Shown here: one piece after another, positions 53,896-63,623 of the stretch
Layout: each line of letters begins with the position of its first letter
How positions within the stretch are numbered: position 1 is the stretch's first letter
NCBI RefSeq assembly: GCF_030582395.1
Contig: NZ_CP104381.1
Span: 1,178,001-1,242,000, forward strand
From: Ralstonia pickettii
GTDB taxonomy: Bacteria; Pseudomonadota; Gammaproteobacteria; Burkholderiales; Burkholderiaceae
DNA length: 64,000 nucleotides
Reading direction: 5' to 3'
Program-made: the position numbers and the translations under genes
Notes under the pieces: generated by a model
What the model saw: only the letters and a program-made list of their open reading frames with translations
Told to the model about the DNA's origin: nothing
Databases searched by the model: none

Positions 53896-54453
53896 TCAAG
53901 GTTGGCCGAGACGCTCGATTGTGAGCACGCCGTGGCCGTCCAAATCCATGGTCTTGGTGTCGCCGACACGCAACGAGGTGTCGACATTGCCCGTCCAGGT
54001 GTCGACGCGGGCGGGGGCTTCGGCGTCGGGCGACGGCTGGAACCGATGCAGCGTTACACCGATGGACAGCGTCTGAAATTCGCCCGAAGCGACCATCGGC
54101 CGCAGAGTGACGTCGAGGCCAGTCTTGGCCCAGCGGTGACGTAGGAATTTGCACGTGGTGGTGTCGCAGCCCTGCGGGATCGTGTCGTCGGGCAGGCCGG
54201 CGGCGAAGCGCGTCTCCCATTCTTTGCGCGGCATCGAACCGCCCACGTCGTACGTATGCGTACGTTCGAGCAAGGCGACGTGCTGCCCCGTCGTGGTTGT
54301 CTCCGTCGCAAGCGTGACGCGTTTGGTTTCGGATTGCCCATCGAATTGCGCGGTGATGCTGAGGACCACGGGCGCGGTGGGTTGTGCCAACGCTGGGCCG
54401 GCAGCGAGGCAGCAACCGAGCAGCGTTGTGCGAAGCGCTTGGCGAATCTTCAT
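53896..54453 (-). CDS. Secreted protein, unknown
   Basis: The 185-aa protein has signal peptide ALRTTLLGCCLAAGPALAQP, followed by a beta-rich domain (APVVLSITAQFDGQSETKRV, TKTMDLDGHGVLTIERLG). A Cys pair (GCDTTTCKF) may bond. Its start overlaps the mtfA stop by four bases, so the two are co-translated. No family is named with confidence. Confidence 0.8.
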   Translation of the reverse strand: MKIRQALRTTLLGCCLAAGPALAQPTAPVVLSITAQFDGQSETKRVTLATETTTTGQHVALLERTHTYDVGGSMPRKEWETRFAAGLPDDTIPQGCDTTTCKFLRHRWAKTGLDVTLRPMVASGEFQTLSIGVTLHRFQPSPDAEAPARVDTWTGNVDTSLRVGDTKTMDLDGHGVLTIERLGQP

Positions 54454-55316
54454 GGCAGGGATCCCTCCTGGCGTTGCTCGGAGTCCAGCACGCGCCGTGC
54501 CGGATCCTGCAGGTAAAACGCCTGCAAGAGCGCATACAACGATGGCAGCGCCTCAAGCAAGGCCACCGGTTCAACGAAAAACACTTCCGAAGCCACCGCA
54601 AAGAACTCGGCCGGATGCTGGGCGCCATAAGGGTCGAGCACCGATAGGATCGGGTCGTCGCCCCAACGGCGCTCCGGAATCTGCTCGCAACGATTGACGA
54701 ACACGTCGTACTTGGCATAGAGGTCATCGGCCCATTGCTCGCGATCAACGTTGGCATGCAGGCGTGATGAAAACGCCGGGATGCCGTCCGACTCGCCGTT
54801 GAGCATGTCGAGCTTGTGCGCGAACTCATGCACGACCACGTTGTACGGCTGCGCGCCGGGCTGGGCCAGTGCGCTTCCGAGTTCGATGTCCTGCCACGAG
54901 AGAATGACGGGGCCGTGCTCCCATGCCTCGCCGGCGGCTTCTTCGCGCACGTTGTGCACGACGCCGTCTTCGTCCATGACTTCCTTGCGGATGACAAACT
55001 CGCCGGGGTAGATCACCACGCCGTGCCATCCGCTGTACCACGAGATGCCAAGCTCCAGGATCGGCACACTGGCCTGCACGGCAATGCTGACCACCATGTC
55101 GTCGGTGAGCGGCAAATCGTGCGCTGTGGTGAATTCCTTTTCGGCGATGAAGAGCGTGGCCGTTTCACGCAGGCGTGCGAGGTCGGCGTCGGACCAGTCG
55201 AGCAGAAAGGGCAGGCAACCGAGTGCGTGTGACCACAGCGCGTCGGAGATGGCGTAACGCGCCAGCCGCCGCGTACGTGCGCGGCCTGAGAACCAGCGGA
55301 AAACGGACGAAAGCAT
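54450..55316 (-). CDS. mtfA: MtfA-type zinc peptidase (M90)
   Basis: The 288-aa protein has HEFAHKLDMLNGESDG, the MtfA zinc motif HExxH with the downstream ligands further along (AEFFAVASEVFF). In E. coli MtfA binds the glucose repressor Mlc and is a peptidase. Length is a little above the E. coli form. It precedes the secreted protein by a 4-base overlap. Confidence 0.9.
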   Translation of the reverse strand: MLSSVFRWFSGRARTRRLARYAISDALWSHALGCLPFLLDWSDADLARLRETATLFIAEKEFTTAHDLPLTDDMVVSIAVQASVPILELGISWYSGWHGVVIYPGEFVIRKEVMDEDGVVHNVREEAAGEAWEHGPVILSWQDIELGSALAQPGAQPYNVVVHEFAHKLDMLNGESDGIPAFSSRLHANVDREQWADDLYAKYDVFVNRCEQIPERRWGDDPILSVLDPYGAQHPAEFFAVASEVFFVEPVALLEALPSLYALLQAFYLQDPARRVLDSEQRQEGSLP

Positions 55317-55377
55317 GCGGCCAGTATATCGGCCGTCGCGTGCGATTTTGGGACGTGCGCTCTCGCTTTGGATGGAG

Positions 55378-56046
55378 TCAGGCGACCGAGAGCAGGCGCG
55401 CGCCGCGCTGATTGGCGACGTACACCGCCTCAGTGCGGCTGCGGACCTTCAGGCGCCGATACAGCGTGCTGATATGCGCCTTTGCTGTTGCTTCGGAGAT
55501 ATTCAACATTCGGCTGATGGTCTTGACCGGATGACCGCGCGACAGCAACACCAGGATCTCGTACTGCCGCGGCGTAATGCCAAGCAGCTTGGGATCGGTC
55601 TGCGGATCGCCTGCCAGCGCCGGATTGGGCGCGCCATCCAGGCGCGACTCCGGCAGCAGGGCGCTGGCAGGAATGTATTGGCCACCTACCAGCACAAGTT
55701 CAAGAGAGGCCGCGATGACTTCGCCGGGTGAATGTTTAAGCGTGTAGCCGGACAAGCCCATCTGCATGAGCGTGCGGATGATGTCGGGCGATTCGGATTC
55801 AGCGAGCACGACCACGTGGCGCGCGTGCGGCCTGTGCATGATCTCGCCGATGGCTGACAGCTCATCGAGATGTGGCAGCGGCAGGCCGATGACAAGAAGG
55901 CCCGCGTCGGCATTGGTTTCGATGGCGTCGAACATCCCTTCGTCTGGCTCGACGACAGTGACGCCAGTGACGCCCTTGAGCGTCCGTAGCAGGTGCGCAA
56001 TGCCTGTACGCACCAACGGATGGGCTTCGATCAAAACAGTGTTCAT
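55378..56046 (-). CDS. LuxR-type regulator with degenerate receiver
   Basis: The 222-aa NarL/FixJ-type protein has a receiver-like domain (1-120) and a GerE HTH (ITPRQYEILVLLSRGHPVKT, LNISEATAKAHISTLYRRLK). The receiver lacks its usual acidic residues: LIEAHPLV replaces the D-D pair and VIGLPLPH sits where the phospho-Asp should be. It probably works without phosphorylation. No kinase gene is adjacent. Target genes are unknown. Confidence 0.85.
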   Translation of the reverse strand: MNTVLIEAHPLVRTGIAHLLRTLKGVTGVTVVEPDEGMFDAIETNADAGLLVIGLPLPHLDELSAIGEIMHRPHARHVVVLAESESPDIIRTLMQMGLSGYTLKHSPGEVIAASLELVLVGGQYIPASALLPESRLDGAPNPALAGDPQTDPKLLGITPRQYEILVLLSRGHPVKTISRMLNISEATAKAHISTLYRRLKVRSRTEAVYVANQRGARLLSVA

Positions 56047-57132
56047 CGTTGTTCTCGACCTGTTACCGATCTTGCGAACATCCTTGTCGCCCCAGGCGAG
56101 ATACAGGCCGGAGCAGACCCCCGTTCCGAATCATTTTAGTGGCGGAAGTCAAAAATGACAGCCGCGCCAGCCATGCCTCGGGACCATCGTTGCCGAGTCC
56201 TGGCTACTGTAGCGCAGCGTTTGCCAGGGCGCGCAATTCGGCTACCGGAGAGCCTGTACCCATCACAGCGGCATTTTTATGGCGCCAGCTGTTTCAATCG
56301 CGACACAAAATCGCTTGCGATGTCGGGTTGCTTGCGTCTCCGCGTAGAAAATATCCCGTTAAAACAAGGCATTAGCCGTCCTGGCATGGATGTCGCTCTA
56401 AACCCGTGGGGAGGAGCGAGCCATGCCGACAATCGCGCAGCGCTGTGCTCGACGTTTGCCGCTTGGGTGGACGGTCGAGAAGACCGGAGTGGTCGCGAAT
56501 CGCATGGCCATGCGCGTCATGAGGCCGGCGCTCGGAGTAGACGGCGATTTCATCGTTCGGCGTGCAATCACGCCGCTGATCGCCCTTCGAAGTGTTCTCG
56601 CCGATACGTTGCCGGCGCGACTCGCCTTCGGTCTTATTCCCACCCTCGCATTCGATCCATCCACTGGTTCTGTTGTGTCCGCGCTCACGGACGGCGAACT
56701 GAGTACGTCGCATGCGTGGCTTAACAATCCAACGGCGCTGAGGCTTGCGCAATCCCCCCGGAAGTGGGGTGTGCCCCGATGTATGCCTGCTGCCGTGCCG
56801 GATTCCCGTCGCCGCGACAATGTTGGGTGGTACCGCCTCACGCGTCGCGCCTTGCAGCGCGCACTGAAATGTGGCGCCTTAGCAACGTACAGCGAACTCT
56901 CGCTGCAGCTTTTCAACGGTTTCGTGCTCCGTCCCCCGGCGGACACTCTTTTCTCACCCGCGATCCTCGAGTGGGGGCCGAATGCAAGCCAACATCACGG
57001 CGTGTGCCGCGCTGGCACCGCCCTTTCATTCAGCGCTCGCTCTTAAATCGAGCCTATTGAACCAAGGCGTGGATGGGCCAGCGGGCGTAGCCTCGCGCTA
57101 CGCTCGCCGGGAGGTAGAGCCGCCGAGGGAGC
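56047..57132. other. 1.1-kb stretch without a recognised gene
   Basis: Two overlapping frames of about 180-207 codons lie on opposite strands (56398-56946 minus, 56423-57046 plus). Neither has a recognisable domain, and both are rich in Arg and Pro as expected of GC-rich shadow frames. No RNA gene or clear repeat is visible. Confidence 0.4.
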
Positions 57133-58506
57133 CTAAGCCGTATGCAGCGGATGTTCCGCCCGAATTCCGTGCTTTTGCATCAGCCGATACAGCGTGACGC
57201 GAGACACCGCCAGTTCGCGCGCCGTCATGCCCATGTGGAACCCGTTACGGGCGATGGCCGTGCGGATGGCATCCGACTCGGCGCCTTCGCGGGCTTCCTC
57301 CAGCGTCTGGCCCGACACGGACGCATAGCCTTCGAGGTGCAGATCGGCGGCGGAGATCTTGCGGTTGTCGGTCATCACCAGTGCGCGACGCACGCGATTG
57401 ATCAGTTCGCGAACGTTGCCCGGCCAAGGGTAATGCATCATGGCGTGCAACGCGCAGGGCGTGAAGCCTCGGATGCGGTGCGAGGCTTCGCTCGCGTGCT
57501 GAGCCAGGATATGTTCGGCCAGCAGTACGATGTCGCTGCCGCGCTCTCGAAGGGGCGGCACCGACAGGGTGAGCACGCACAGTCGATGGAACAGATCGGT
57601 CCGGAATCCGCCGTGGTGTTGGGCCGCTTCCAGATCCACATGCGTTGCCGAGATGATGCGGATGTCCAGCGGAATCGCCTGGTGCCCGCCAAGCCGCGTA
57701 ATCGTGCCTTGCTGCAGGAAGCGCAGCAGGCTGACCTGGCTCTCGAGCGGCAGGTCGCCGATTTCATCGAGGAACAGCGTGCCTCCGTTTGCATGCTCGA
57801 CCCAACCGATATGACGCTGATGCGCGCCGGTAAAGGCGCCTTTTTCGTAGCCGAACAATTCAGACTGGATCAGGTGCGGCGGAATTGCCCCGCAATTGAT
57901 GGCGATGAACGGACCGCCTGCGCGAGATGACGCCTCATGAATGGCCTGTGCGGTCAGCTCCTTGCCGGTGCCCGACTCCCCCGCGATGAAGGCCGGCGCG
58001 CTATTTTGGGCGACCTTGCGGATAGCGCGAAACAGTGCGTGCATGGCGGGGCACTCACCGAGCATGCGCGCATGATTCGCCTTGGGCGTCGGCGCGGCTT
58101 CCTGTGCAAGCGACGCCATGCCCCAGGCGTGACGCAGAGAATACGCAGTCTCGTCCGTGCGCAGCGGCATCTGCACGTAATCGACGCAGTAATCGCGCAC
58201 GAGCTGGCGTACGCGTTCCTGATGCAGCATGGCCGGTGGCAACGCCGCCACCCAGCCCACATGCGGCACCTGCATGCACCGCTCGAGCAAATCCAACTCC
58301 GCAGCCGAGAACGCGCTGCCGAAATCGACCAGCCCCGCCTTGGGAACGCCGTCACGAATGGCACAGCCCAGCTCACGCATCGACGTTACCCGTCGCACGT
58401 GCCAGTCGGCACCCAAAATCGTTTCGTCGATCTCCCCCATCCCCGCACGTGACGCCACTACGACGGTTCGGCACGCAGCAGTACATTCCAGCGACTCTTC
58501 TCGCAT
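57133..58506 (-). CDS. VpsR-like sigma-54-dependent transcription activator
   Basis: The 457-aa protein has an N-terminal receiver-like domain (about 10-130), an AAA+ sigma-54 interaction domain and a C-terminal Fis-type HTH. Walker A is GESGTGKELTA, the GAFTGA loop that touches sigma-54 reads GYEKGAFTGAHQRH, and Walker B is GGTLFLDEIGD. The HTH is MGMTARELAVSRVTLYRLMQ. This domain set resembles VpsR, which controls exopolysaccharide genes and binds c-di-GMP in Vibrio. GGGGAAA precedes ATG 58506. The island carries an rpoN and two diguanylate cyclases, so cross-talk is possible. Confidence 0.85.
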   Translation of the reverse strand: MREESLECTAACRTVVVASRAGMGEIDETILGADWHVRRVTSMRELGCAIRDGVPKAGLVDFGSAFSAAELDLLERCMQVPHVGWVAALPPAMLHQERVRQLVRDYCVDYVQMPLRTDETAYSLRHAWGMASLAQEAAPTPKANHARMLGECPAMHALFRAIRKVAQNSAPAFIAGESGTGKELTAQAIHEASSRAGGPFIAINCGAIPPHLIQSELFGYEKGAFTGAHQRHIGWVEHANGGTLFLDEIGDLPLESQVSLLRFLQQGTITRLGGHQAIPLDIRIISATHVDLEAAQHHGGFRTDLFHRLCVLTLSVPPLRERGSDIVLLAEHILAQHASEASHRIRGFTPCALHAMMHYPWPGNVRELINRVRRALVMTDNRKISAADLHLEGYASVSGQTLEEAREGAESDAIRTAIARNGFHMGMTARELAVSRVTLYRLMQKHGIRAEHPLHTA

Positions 58507-58725
58507 GGTTTCCCCCGTTCGATTTTTGGTGTGGGTCCTTCTTTGCCGAGGCGGCTCGGCCAGGGCAGGCTTGCAGTATGGTTGCCGGGTTTCTCTTTTG
58601 CGATGACGTTTAAGGACGATGGTGGCAAACGCTTGCGCACCGCGCCCGTAATGCAAATGAACTAGCGAATTTCACAACTTTGACGAGAAAATCCGCTGGG
58701 AAAAACAACCGCTTGACGGGGCAAT

Positions 58726-58754
58726 AAAAAAGCGCACCACAAAGGGTGCGCTTT
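58726..58754 (-). terminator. Terminator of rho
   Basis: AAAAAAGCGCACC and GGGTGCGCTTTT form a stem around ACAAA, 20 bases after the rho stop on the minus strand. Confidence 0.85.
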
Positions 58755-58774
58755 TCGCCATGCGGCCAGGAGAC

Positions 58775-60037
58775 TTAGCCGCCGCGTCGCATCATGTCGA
58801 AGAATTCGGCGTTGTTCTTTGTTGTCTTCAATTTGTCGAGCAGGAATTCCATTGCCTCGACTTCATCCATGTCGTGGATGAACTTACGCAGAATCCACAC
58901 CTTCTGCAGAATGTCCGGCTTGATCAGCAGTTCTTCACGGCGCGTGCCCGACTTGTTCAGGTTGATGGCGGGGTAGACGCGCTTTTCGGCCAGACGGCGT
59001 TCCAGGTGCACTTCCATGTTGCCGGTGCCCTTGAATTCTTCGTAGATCACGTCGTCCATGCGGCTGCCAGTTTCGATCAGCGCCGTGCCGATGATCGTGA
59101 GCGAACCGCCTTCTTCCAGGTTACGTGCTGCACCGAAGAAACGCTTCGGCCGCTGCAGGGCGTTCGCATCGACACCGCCGGTCAGCACCTTGCCCGAGGT
59201 CGGCACGACAGTGTTGTAAGCGCGTGCCAAGCGCGTGATCGAGTCCAGCACGATCACGACATCCTTCTTCAGCTCGACCAGGCGCTTGGCCTTTTCGATG
59301 ACCATTTCGGCCACTTGCACGTGACGCACGGCGGGCTCATCGAACGTCGATGCCACCACTTCGCCGCGCACGGTGCGCTGCATTTCGGTCACTTCTTCCG
59401 GACGCTCGTCGATCAGCAGCACGAACAGCTCGGCTTCCGGATGGTTGGTCGCGATGGCGTGCGCAATGTGCTGCAGCATCACGGTCTTGCCTGACTTCGG
59501 GCTTGCCACCAGCAGCGCGCGCTGGCCGCGGCCGATCGGGGCAATCATGTCGATGATGCGGCCGGTGATGTTCTCTTCGGCCTTGATGTCGCGTTCGAGC
59601 GTGAGCGGCTTGTTCGGATGCAGCGGCGTCAGGTTCTCGAACATGATGCGGTTCTTGACCGCCTCAGGAGGCTGCGCGTTGACCTTGTCGACCTTCACCA
59701 GCGCGAAGTAGCGCTCGCCGTCCTTGGGTGTGCGGACTTCACCTTCGATGGTGTCACCGGTGTGCAGATTGAACCGGCGGATCTGCGACGGGCTGATGTA
59801 GATGTCGTCGGTGCTGGCCAGATACGAAGTCTCGGGCGAGCGCAGAAAACCGAAACCATCGGGCAGCACTTCAAGGGTGCCGTCACCGAAAATCGTTTCG
59901 CCCTGTTTCGCCTTCTTTTTCAGGATGGCAAACATCAATTCCTGTTTGCGCATGCGCTGCGCGTTATCGATCTCCAGCTGCCCCGCCATTTCCAGCAATT
60001 GGGACACGTGCAAGGATTTCAGTTCTGTCAGATGCAT
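58775..60037 (-). CDS. rho: Transcription termination factor Rho
   Basis: The 420-aa hexameric ATPase ends transcripts. [18 protein letters not shown] opens the helical N-terminal domain, [20 protein letters not shown] is the RNA-binding site, and [17 protein letters not shown] is Walker A. The length equals the family norm. The ATG at 60037 is chosen for homology; the longer frame adds a Phe/Pro-rich leader. Confidence 0.97.
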   Translation of the reverse strand: MHLTELKSLHVSQLLEMAGQLEIDNAQRMRKQELMFAILKKKAKQGETIFGDGTLEVLPDGFGFLRSPETSYLASTDDIYISPSQIRRFNLHTGDTIEGEVRTPKDGERYFALVKVDKVNAQPPEAVKNRIMFENLTPLHPNKPLTLERDIKAEENITGRIIDMIAPIGRGQRALLVASPKSGKTVMLQHIAHAIATNHPEAELFVLLIDERPEEVTEMQRTVRGEVVASTFDEPAVRHVQVAEMVIEKAKRLVELKKDVVIVLDSITRLARAYNTVVPTSGKVLTGGVDANALQRPKRFFGAARNLEEGGSLTIIGTALIETGSRMDDVIYEEFKGTGNMEVHLERRLAEKRVYPAINLNKSGTRREELLIKPDILQKVWILRKFIHDMDEVEAMEFLLDKLKTTKNNAEFFDMMRRGG

Positions 60038-60224
60038 AGACGAAAGATGAGGGAAGGCCCGAACGGGCGGCGAAACGAGAAACGGGGGAGGGGGGAAAGG
60101 TCGAGCGAACGCTCGGAGAAACAGATTGGGTGCCATCTTAGCACAACGCTGGCGAGCTTCCAGGCGGAAGTGCGCCAGCGTGTGTGGGGGGCAACGCGAA
60201 AGGTTGCCCGCAGCCGGAAATGGC

Positions 60225-60551
60225 TTACAGGTGGCTGTCCAGGAATGCGGTCAGTTGCGACTTGGACAGTGCGCCCACCTTCTGGGCAGCCACGGCGCCG
60301 TTCTTGAACAGAATCAGCGTTGGGATGCCGCGAATACCGAACTTGGCCGGCACGCCCTGGTTCTCATCGACGTTGATCTTGGCGATCTGCACCTTCTCGC
60401 CGTAGTCCTTGGAAACTTCGTCCAGGATCGGGGCGATCATCTTGCACGGACCGCACCATTCGGCCCAGAAGTCGACCAGCACGGGTTTGTCGGACTTGAG
60501 CACGTCTGCCTCGAAGGACGCGTCGCTCACATACTTGATCTGTTCGCTCAT
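60225..60551 (-). CDS. trxA: Thioredoxin
   Basis: The 108-aa disulfide reductase has active site [21 protein letters not shown] 60551 is used; GGTTCCCGCC lies before it. The gene is upstream of rho on the same strand (187-base gap), an arrangement found in many proteobacteria. Confidence 0.97.
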   Translation of the reverse strand: MSEQIKYVSDASFEADVLKSDKPVLVDFWAEWCGPCKMIAPILDEVSKDYGEKVQIAKINVDENQGVPAKFGIRGIPTLILFKNGAVAAQKVGALSKSQLTAFLDSHL

Positions 60552-60767
60552 GGCGGGAACCTCTGTTATTTCGTAAAAGCTGGCGACGTGCGCCGAACCC
60601 ATACATTACACGATTACACGAACCGGCGTGTATTGGGAGCACTGTCGGCGCGGATGCTGCTGATATAGTACCGAGGCCTCCGTTTTCAACCGATTCGACC
60701 GTTGATTGTGGCTATCGCGCCGATAGCCGCGGGTCTTCGCTTCCCGATAAGTCGCCATATTCCACGC

Positions 60768-63623
60768 ATGCAGACGCTTGCCTTCGCGCCTGGCCCAGCA
60801 TTCCTTTCCCATGCCGCCGACGCTGCGTGGCATTTTGTGGATGCGCATGCGCAATCTTCGGGTAGCGCCACGATCGTTGTGCCGACAGCCGCGCAGATTC
60901 CCGGCGTGCGCGGTGCTCTGCATGCGAGTGCACAAGCGGCCGGCACGCCGCGTTTGCTCCCCCGCATTCTGACGCTCGGGCATTGGCTGCTCGATCTGCC
61001 GCCCGAAGCGGGTGTGTCCGCCACGCGCACGCCGCTGTCGCGACTGCTCGCGGTGCAGCAGGCGCTCAAGACGCAGGCATGGCTGCGTGAAGCGCTCGGC
61101 GCGCAAGACGATGCCGCTCTGTGGGGCGTGGCGCAGGTGCTTGTGACGGTGTCGGATGAGTTGTCGCAACGCTGGCTGACCCTCGATGCCGCCCACAGCG
61201 GCGCAGATGGGCGGGCTGACGAGCTGGAGTCGGCGTTGGCCGAGGCGTTGGAGCGCACCTACGCGCAATTGTCCGAACGCTTTCTCGGTACCGAATCGCG
61301 CATTGTGTTGACGTTCTGGCGGTTGCTTTCCGGCGCGGCGGACCCGATTCCGATGCGATTGCGGGCCATGCGGCGCCTGCTCGACGAACTGGACGGACCG
61401 ATCGTGTGGATGAGCCCGACGGATCCCGAGGCGGTCGATCTGGATTTCCTGCAGCGCGCCGCCGAGCGGGTGCCGGTGTTGAGCATCGGCTACGACTGGA
61501 ATGCGCCTGAAAGCGGCACGTCCGCGGCGCCTTCCACACACGCGGATTTCCGCAATCTGCTGCTGCACGCCTGGCCCGAATGCGCCACGCCCGCCCAGGC
61601 GGCGGACGATGCTGCCGCCGCGCAATTGCCCGCGCCAATCCTGCGCATTGCAGGCGCTGCACGTTTTGAAGACGAGGCAGCCTTCGCCGCGCATACGCTG
61701 GTCGATTGGCTGAATGCCGGGCGCCGCTCGTTGGCGCTGGTGGCACAGGATCGCATCGTCGCGCGGCGCGTTCGCGCGTTGCTGGCGCGCGTGAACGTGC
61801 CGGTGCGCGATGAGACCGGCTGGAAGCTTTCCACGACGCGCGCCGCTGCGGCACTTATGCGCTGGGTCGACGTGGTGCAGGGCGACGGCGATACCGCGGC
61901 GTTGCTCGATCTCATCAAGAGCCCGTTCTGTTTGCGCGATGCCGATGCCGATGCCGATGCCGGCACGGCCACGCCTGCCTGGGTAGCAGAACTGGAGCGC
62001 CGGGTGCGCCGGCATAACGTTTCAGGTGGATGGGGGCGATTGCGCCGGCTGGTTACCGATCGCCCTGCGAGTGATGCCGAGGGCGAAGCAAAGGTCAGCC
62101 GCCTTGCCGATCGTCTGGGCGTGCTGGCCGACGAAGCGGCGCTGTGGCGCCGGGCCGGCAGCGCCACGCTCGACGCGTGGGTAGCGCTGTTGGCAGGCAC
62201 GCTCGATCGTCTGCATATGCGCGCTGGGTTGCAGAACGACGATGCGGGCCGCCAACTGCTGGACTGGATTGACCGGCTGCGTACGTCCATACATGGCAGC
62301 ACCGATGCGGGCGCGCGTTTCTCCCTGACGGAATGGCGCGCGTTGCTCTCGATGCTGCTCGAATCTGCGGTCTTCAGTGAGCCTTCACCGCCAGCGGACC
62401 GGCGTGTTGTCATCCTGCCGCTGAATGGCGCGCGCATGCGGCGTTTTGATGGCGTGGTGGTGGTGGGTTGTGACGATGCGCAATTGCCGTCTGCGCAGCC
62501 CGAATGGCTGTTCTTTTCTAACGACGTGCGGCGCGAACTCGGTTTGCCCGACCGCGCACAGCGCTTTGCGCAGCAGGCTCGTGACTTGGCCGAGGTGCTC
62601 CTCAATCAGCCCGAGGTGGTGTTGACCTGGCAACGCCACGGCGGACGTGGCGAGCCGCATCGCCTTTCCGGCTGGCTTGAACGCTTGCAACGGCGTTTGG
62701 CGGTGAGCGGCGTGCGTATCGATACGTCAGTCACGTTGCCCAGTTTGCAGACCACGAGCCAGCCCACCGACATGCCCGCGCCCGCAGCGCCGACGCTGGT
62801 GCCGTCCACGCTGAGCGCGGCCGCATACAACAGTCTGCGGCGCTGTCCATACCAGTTCTTCGTCGGTCGCATGCTGCGGCTGGGCGAGCTGGAAGAAGTT
62901 TCCGATGAACTGGAGAAACGCGACATCGGCGAGATCCTGCACGCGATCCTGCATCGTTTTCACCGCCAGTTGCTGGAAACGCCGATGCACGATCCGGCCG
63001 ATCGTCTGAGTCTGCTGCAGACCATTACCGACGAACAGTTCGGCCCGCTGTTGGCCGAGGACGGCAACGCGTTGCGCTTCTATCGGCGCTGGCTCGGTGT
63101 GATGCCGTCGTACCTGGCGTGGCAGGCCGCTCGCGAAGCGGATGGCTGGCGCTTTGAGGCAGGTGAAGTCGATGTCGATACGTCCATCACATTGCCCGAC
63201 GAGCGCGCGCTGCGCTTACGCGGCCGGATCGACCGCATTGATGTGCACGACGAACACGGCGTGGCGGTGCTCGATTACAAGACGCAGTCGCAAATGGCGC
63301 TGGTGCGTCGCGCCAAGACGCCGTTTGAGGATTGCCAGCTTCCGTTTTACGGCGTCCTCGATGCGCGTGCAGATTCGGGCGGGTGGGTTTCGCTCGACGG
63401 CGAGGCCCGCGGCGACAAGCGCGACGTTGCATTGCCCGATTTCACGCAAGTCGTCGATTGGTTGATCGAGCAGATGCAAAAGGACATGACGGCCCTCGCT
63501 GCCGGTGCGCCCCTGCCGGCGTTCGGTGATGAATCGGCGTGCCGCTACTGCGCGGCGCGTGGCCTATGCCGCAAGGGGTATTGGACCGAAGGCGCACCGC
63601 GCGAGCCGGAGGGCGCGGCATGA
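60768..63623 (+). CDS. PD-(D/E)XK nuclease, AddB-like
   Basis: The 951-aa protein is the AddB-like partner of the helicase downstream. The N-terminal two-thirds is helicase-like without a complete Walker motif. The C-terminal nuclease domain has LSAAAYNSLRRCPYQFFVGR, LRLRGRIDRIDVHDEHGVAV and VLDYKTQS (D...Y-K core of PD-(D/E)XK). The tail DESACRYCAARGLCRKGY carries the cysteines of a possible 4Fe-4S cluster. It and the next gene overlap (ATGA). Confidence 0.88.
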   Translation: MQTLAFAPGPAFLSHAADAAWHFVDAHAQSSGSATIVVPTAAQIPGVRGALHASAQAAGTPRLLPRILTLGHWLLDLPPEAGVSATRTPLSRLLAVQQALKTQAWLREALGAQDDAALWGVAQVLVTVSDELSQRWLTLDAAHSGADGRADELESALAEALERTYAQLSERFLGTESRIVLTFWRLLSGAADPIPMRLRAMRRLLDELDGPIVWMSPTDPEAVDLDFLQRAAERVPVLSIGYDWNAPESGTSAAPSTHADFRNLLLHAWPECATPAQAADDAAAAQLPAPILRIAGAARFEDEAAFAAHTLVDWLNAGRRSLALVAQDRIVARRVRALLARVNVPVRDETGWKLSTTRAAAALMRWVDVVQGDGDTAALLDLIKSPFCLRDADADADAGTATPAWVAELERRVRRHNVSGGWGRLRRLVTDRPASDAEGEAKVSRLADRLGVLADEAALWRRAGSATLDAWVALLAGTLDRLHMRAGLQNDDAGRQLLDWIDRLRTSIHGSTDAGARFSLTEWRALLSMLLESAVFSEPSPPADRRVVILPLNGARMRRFDGVVVVGCDDAQLPSAQPEWLFFSNDVRRELGLPDRAQRFAQQARDLAEVLLNQPEVVLTWQRHGGRGEPHRLSGWLERLQRRLAVSGVRIDTSVTLPSLQTTSQPTDMPAPAAPTLVPSTLSAAAYNSLRRCPYQFFVGRMLRLGELEEVSDELEKRDIGEILHAILHRFHRQLLETPMHDPADRLSLLQTITDEQFGPLLAEDGNALRFYRRWLGVMPSYLAWQAAREADGWRFEAGEVDVDTSITLPDERALRLRGRIDRIDVHDEHGVAVLDYKTQSQMALVRRAKTPFEDCQLPFYGVLDARADSGGWVSLDGEARGDKRDVALPDFTQVVDWLIEQMQKDMTALAAGAPLPAFGDESACRYCAARGLCRKGYWTEGAPREPEGAA

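Noticed and set aside
56423..57046. 207-aa plus-strand frame upstream of the VpsR-like gene
   Set aside because: Overlaps a 182-aa opposite frame; Arg/Pro-rich without domain or context.
60606..62015. 469-aa minus-strand frame across the AddB-like gene
   Set aside because: Antisense to a well-supported gene; Arg/Ala/Gly-rich with no motif.
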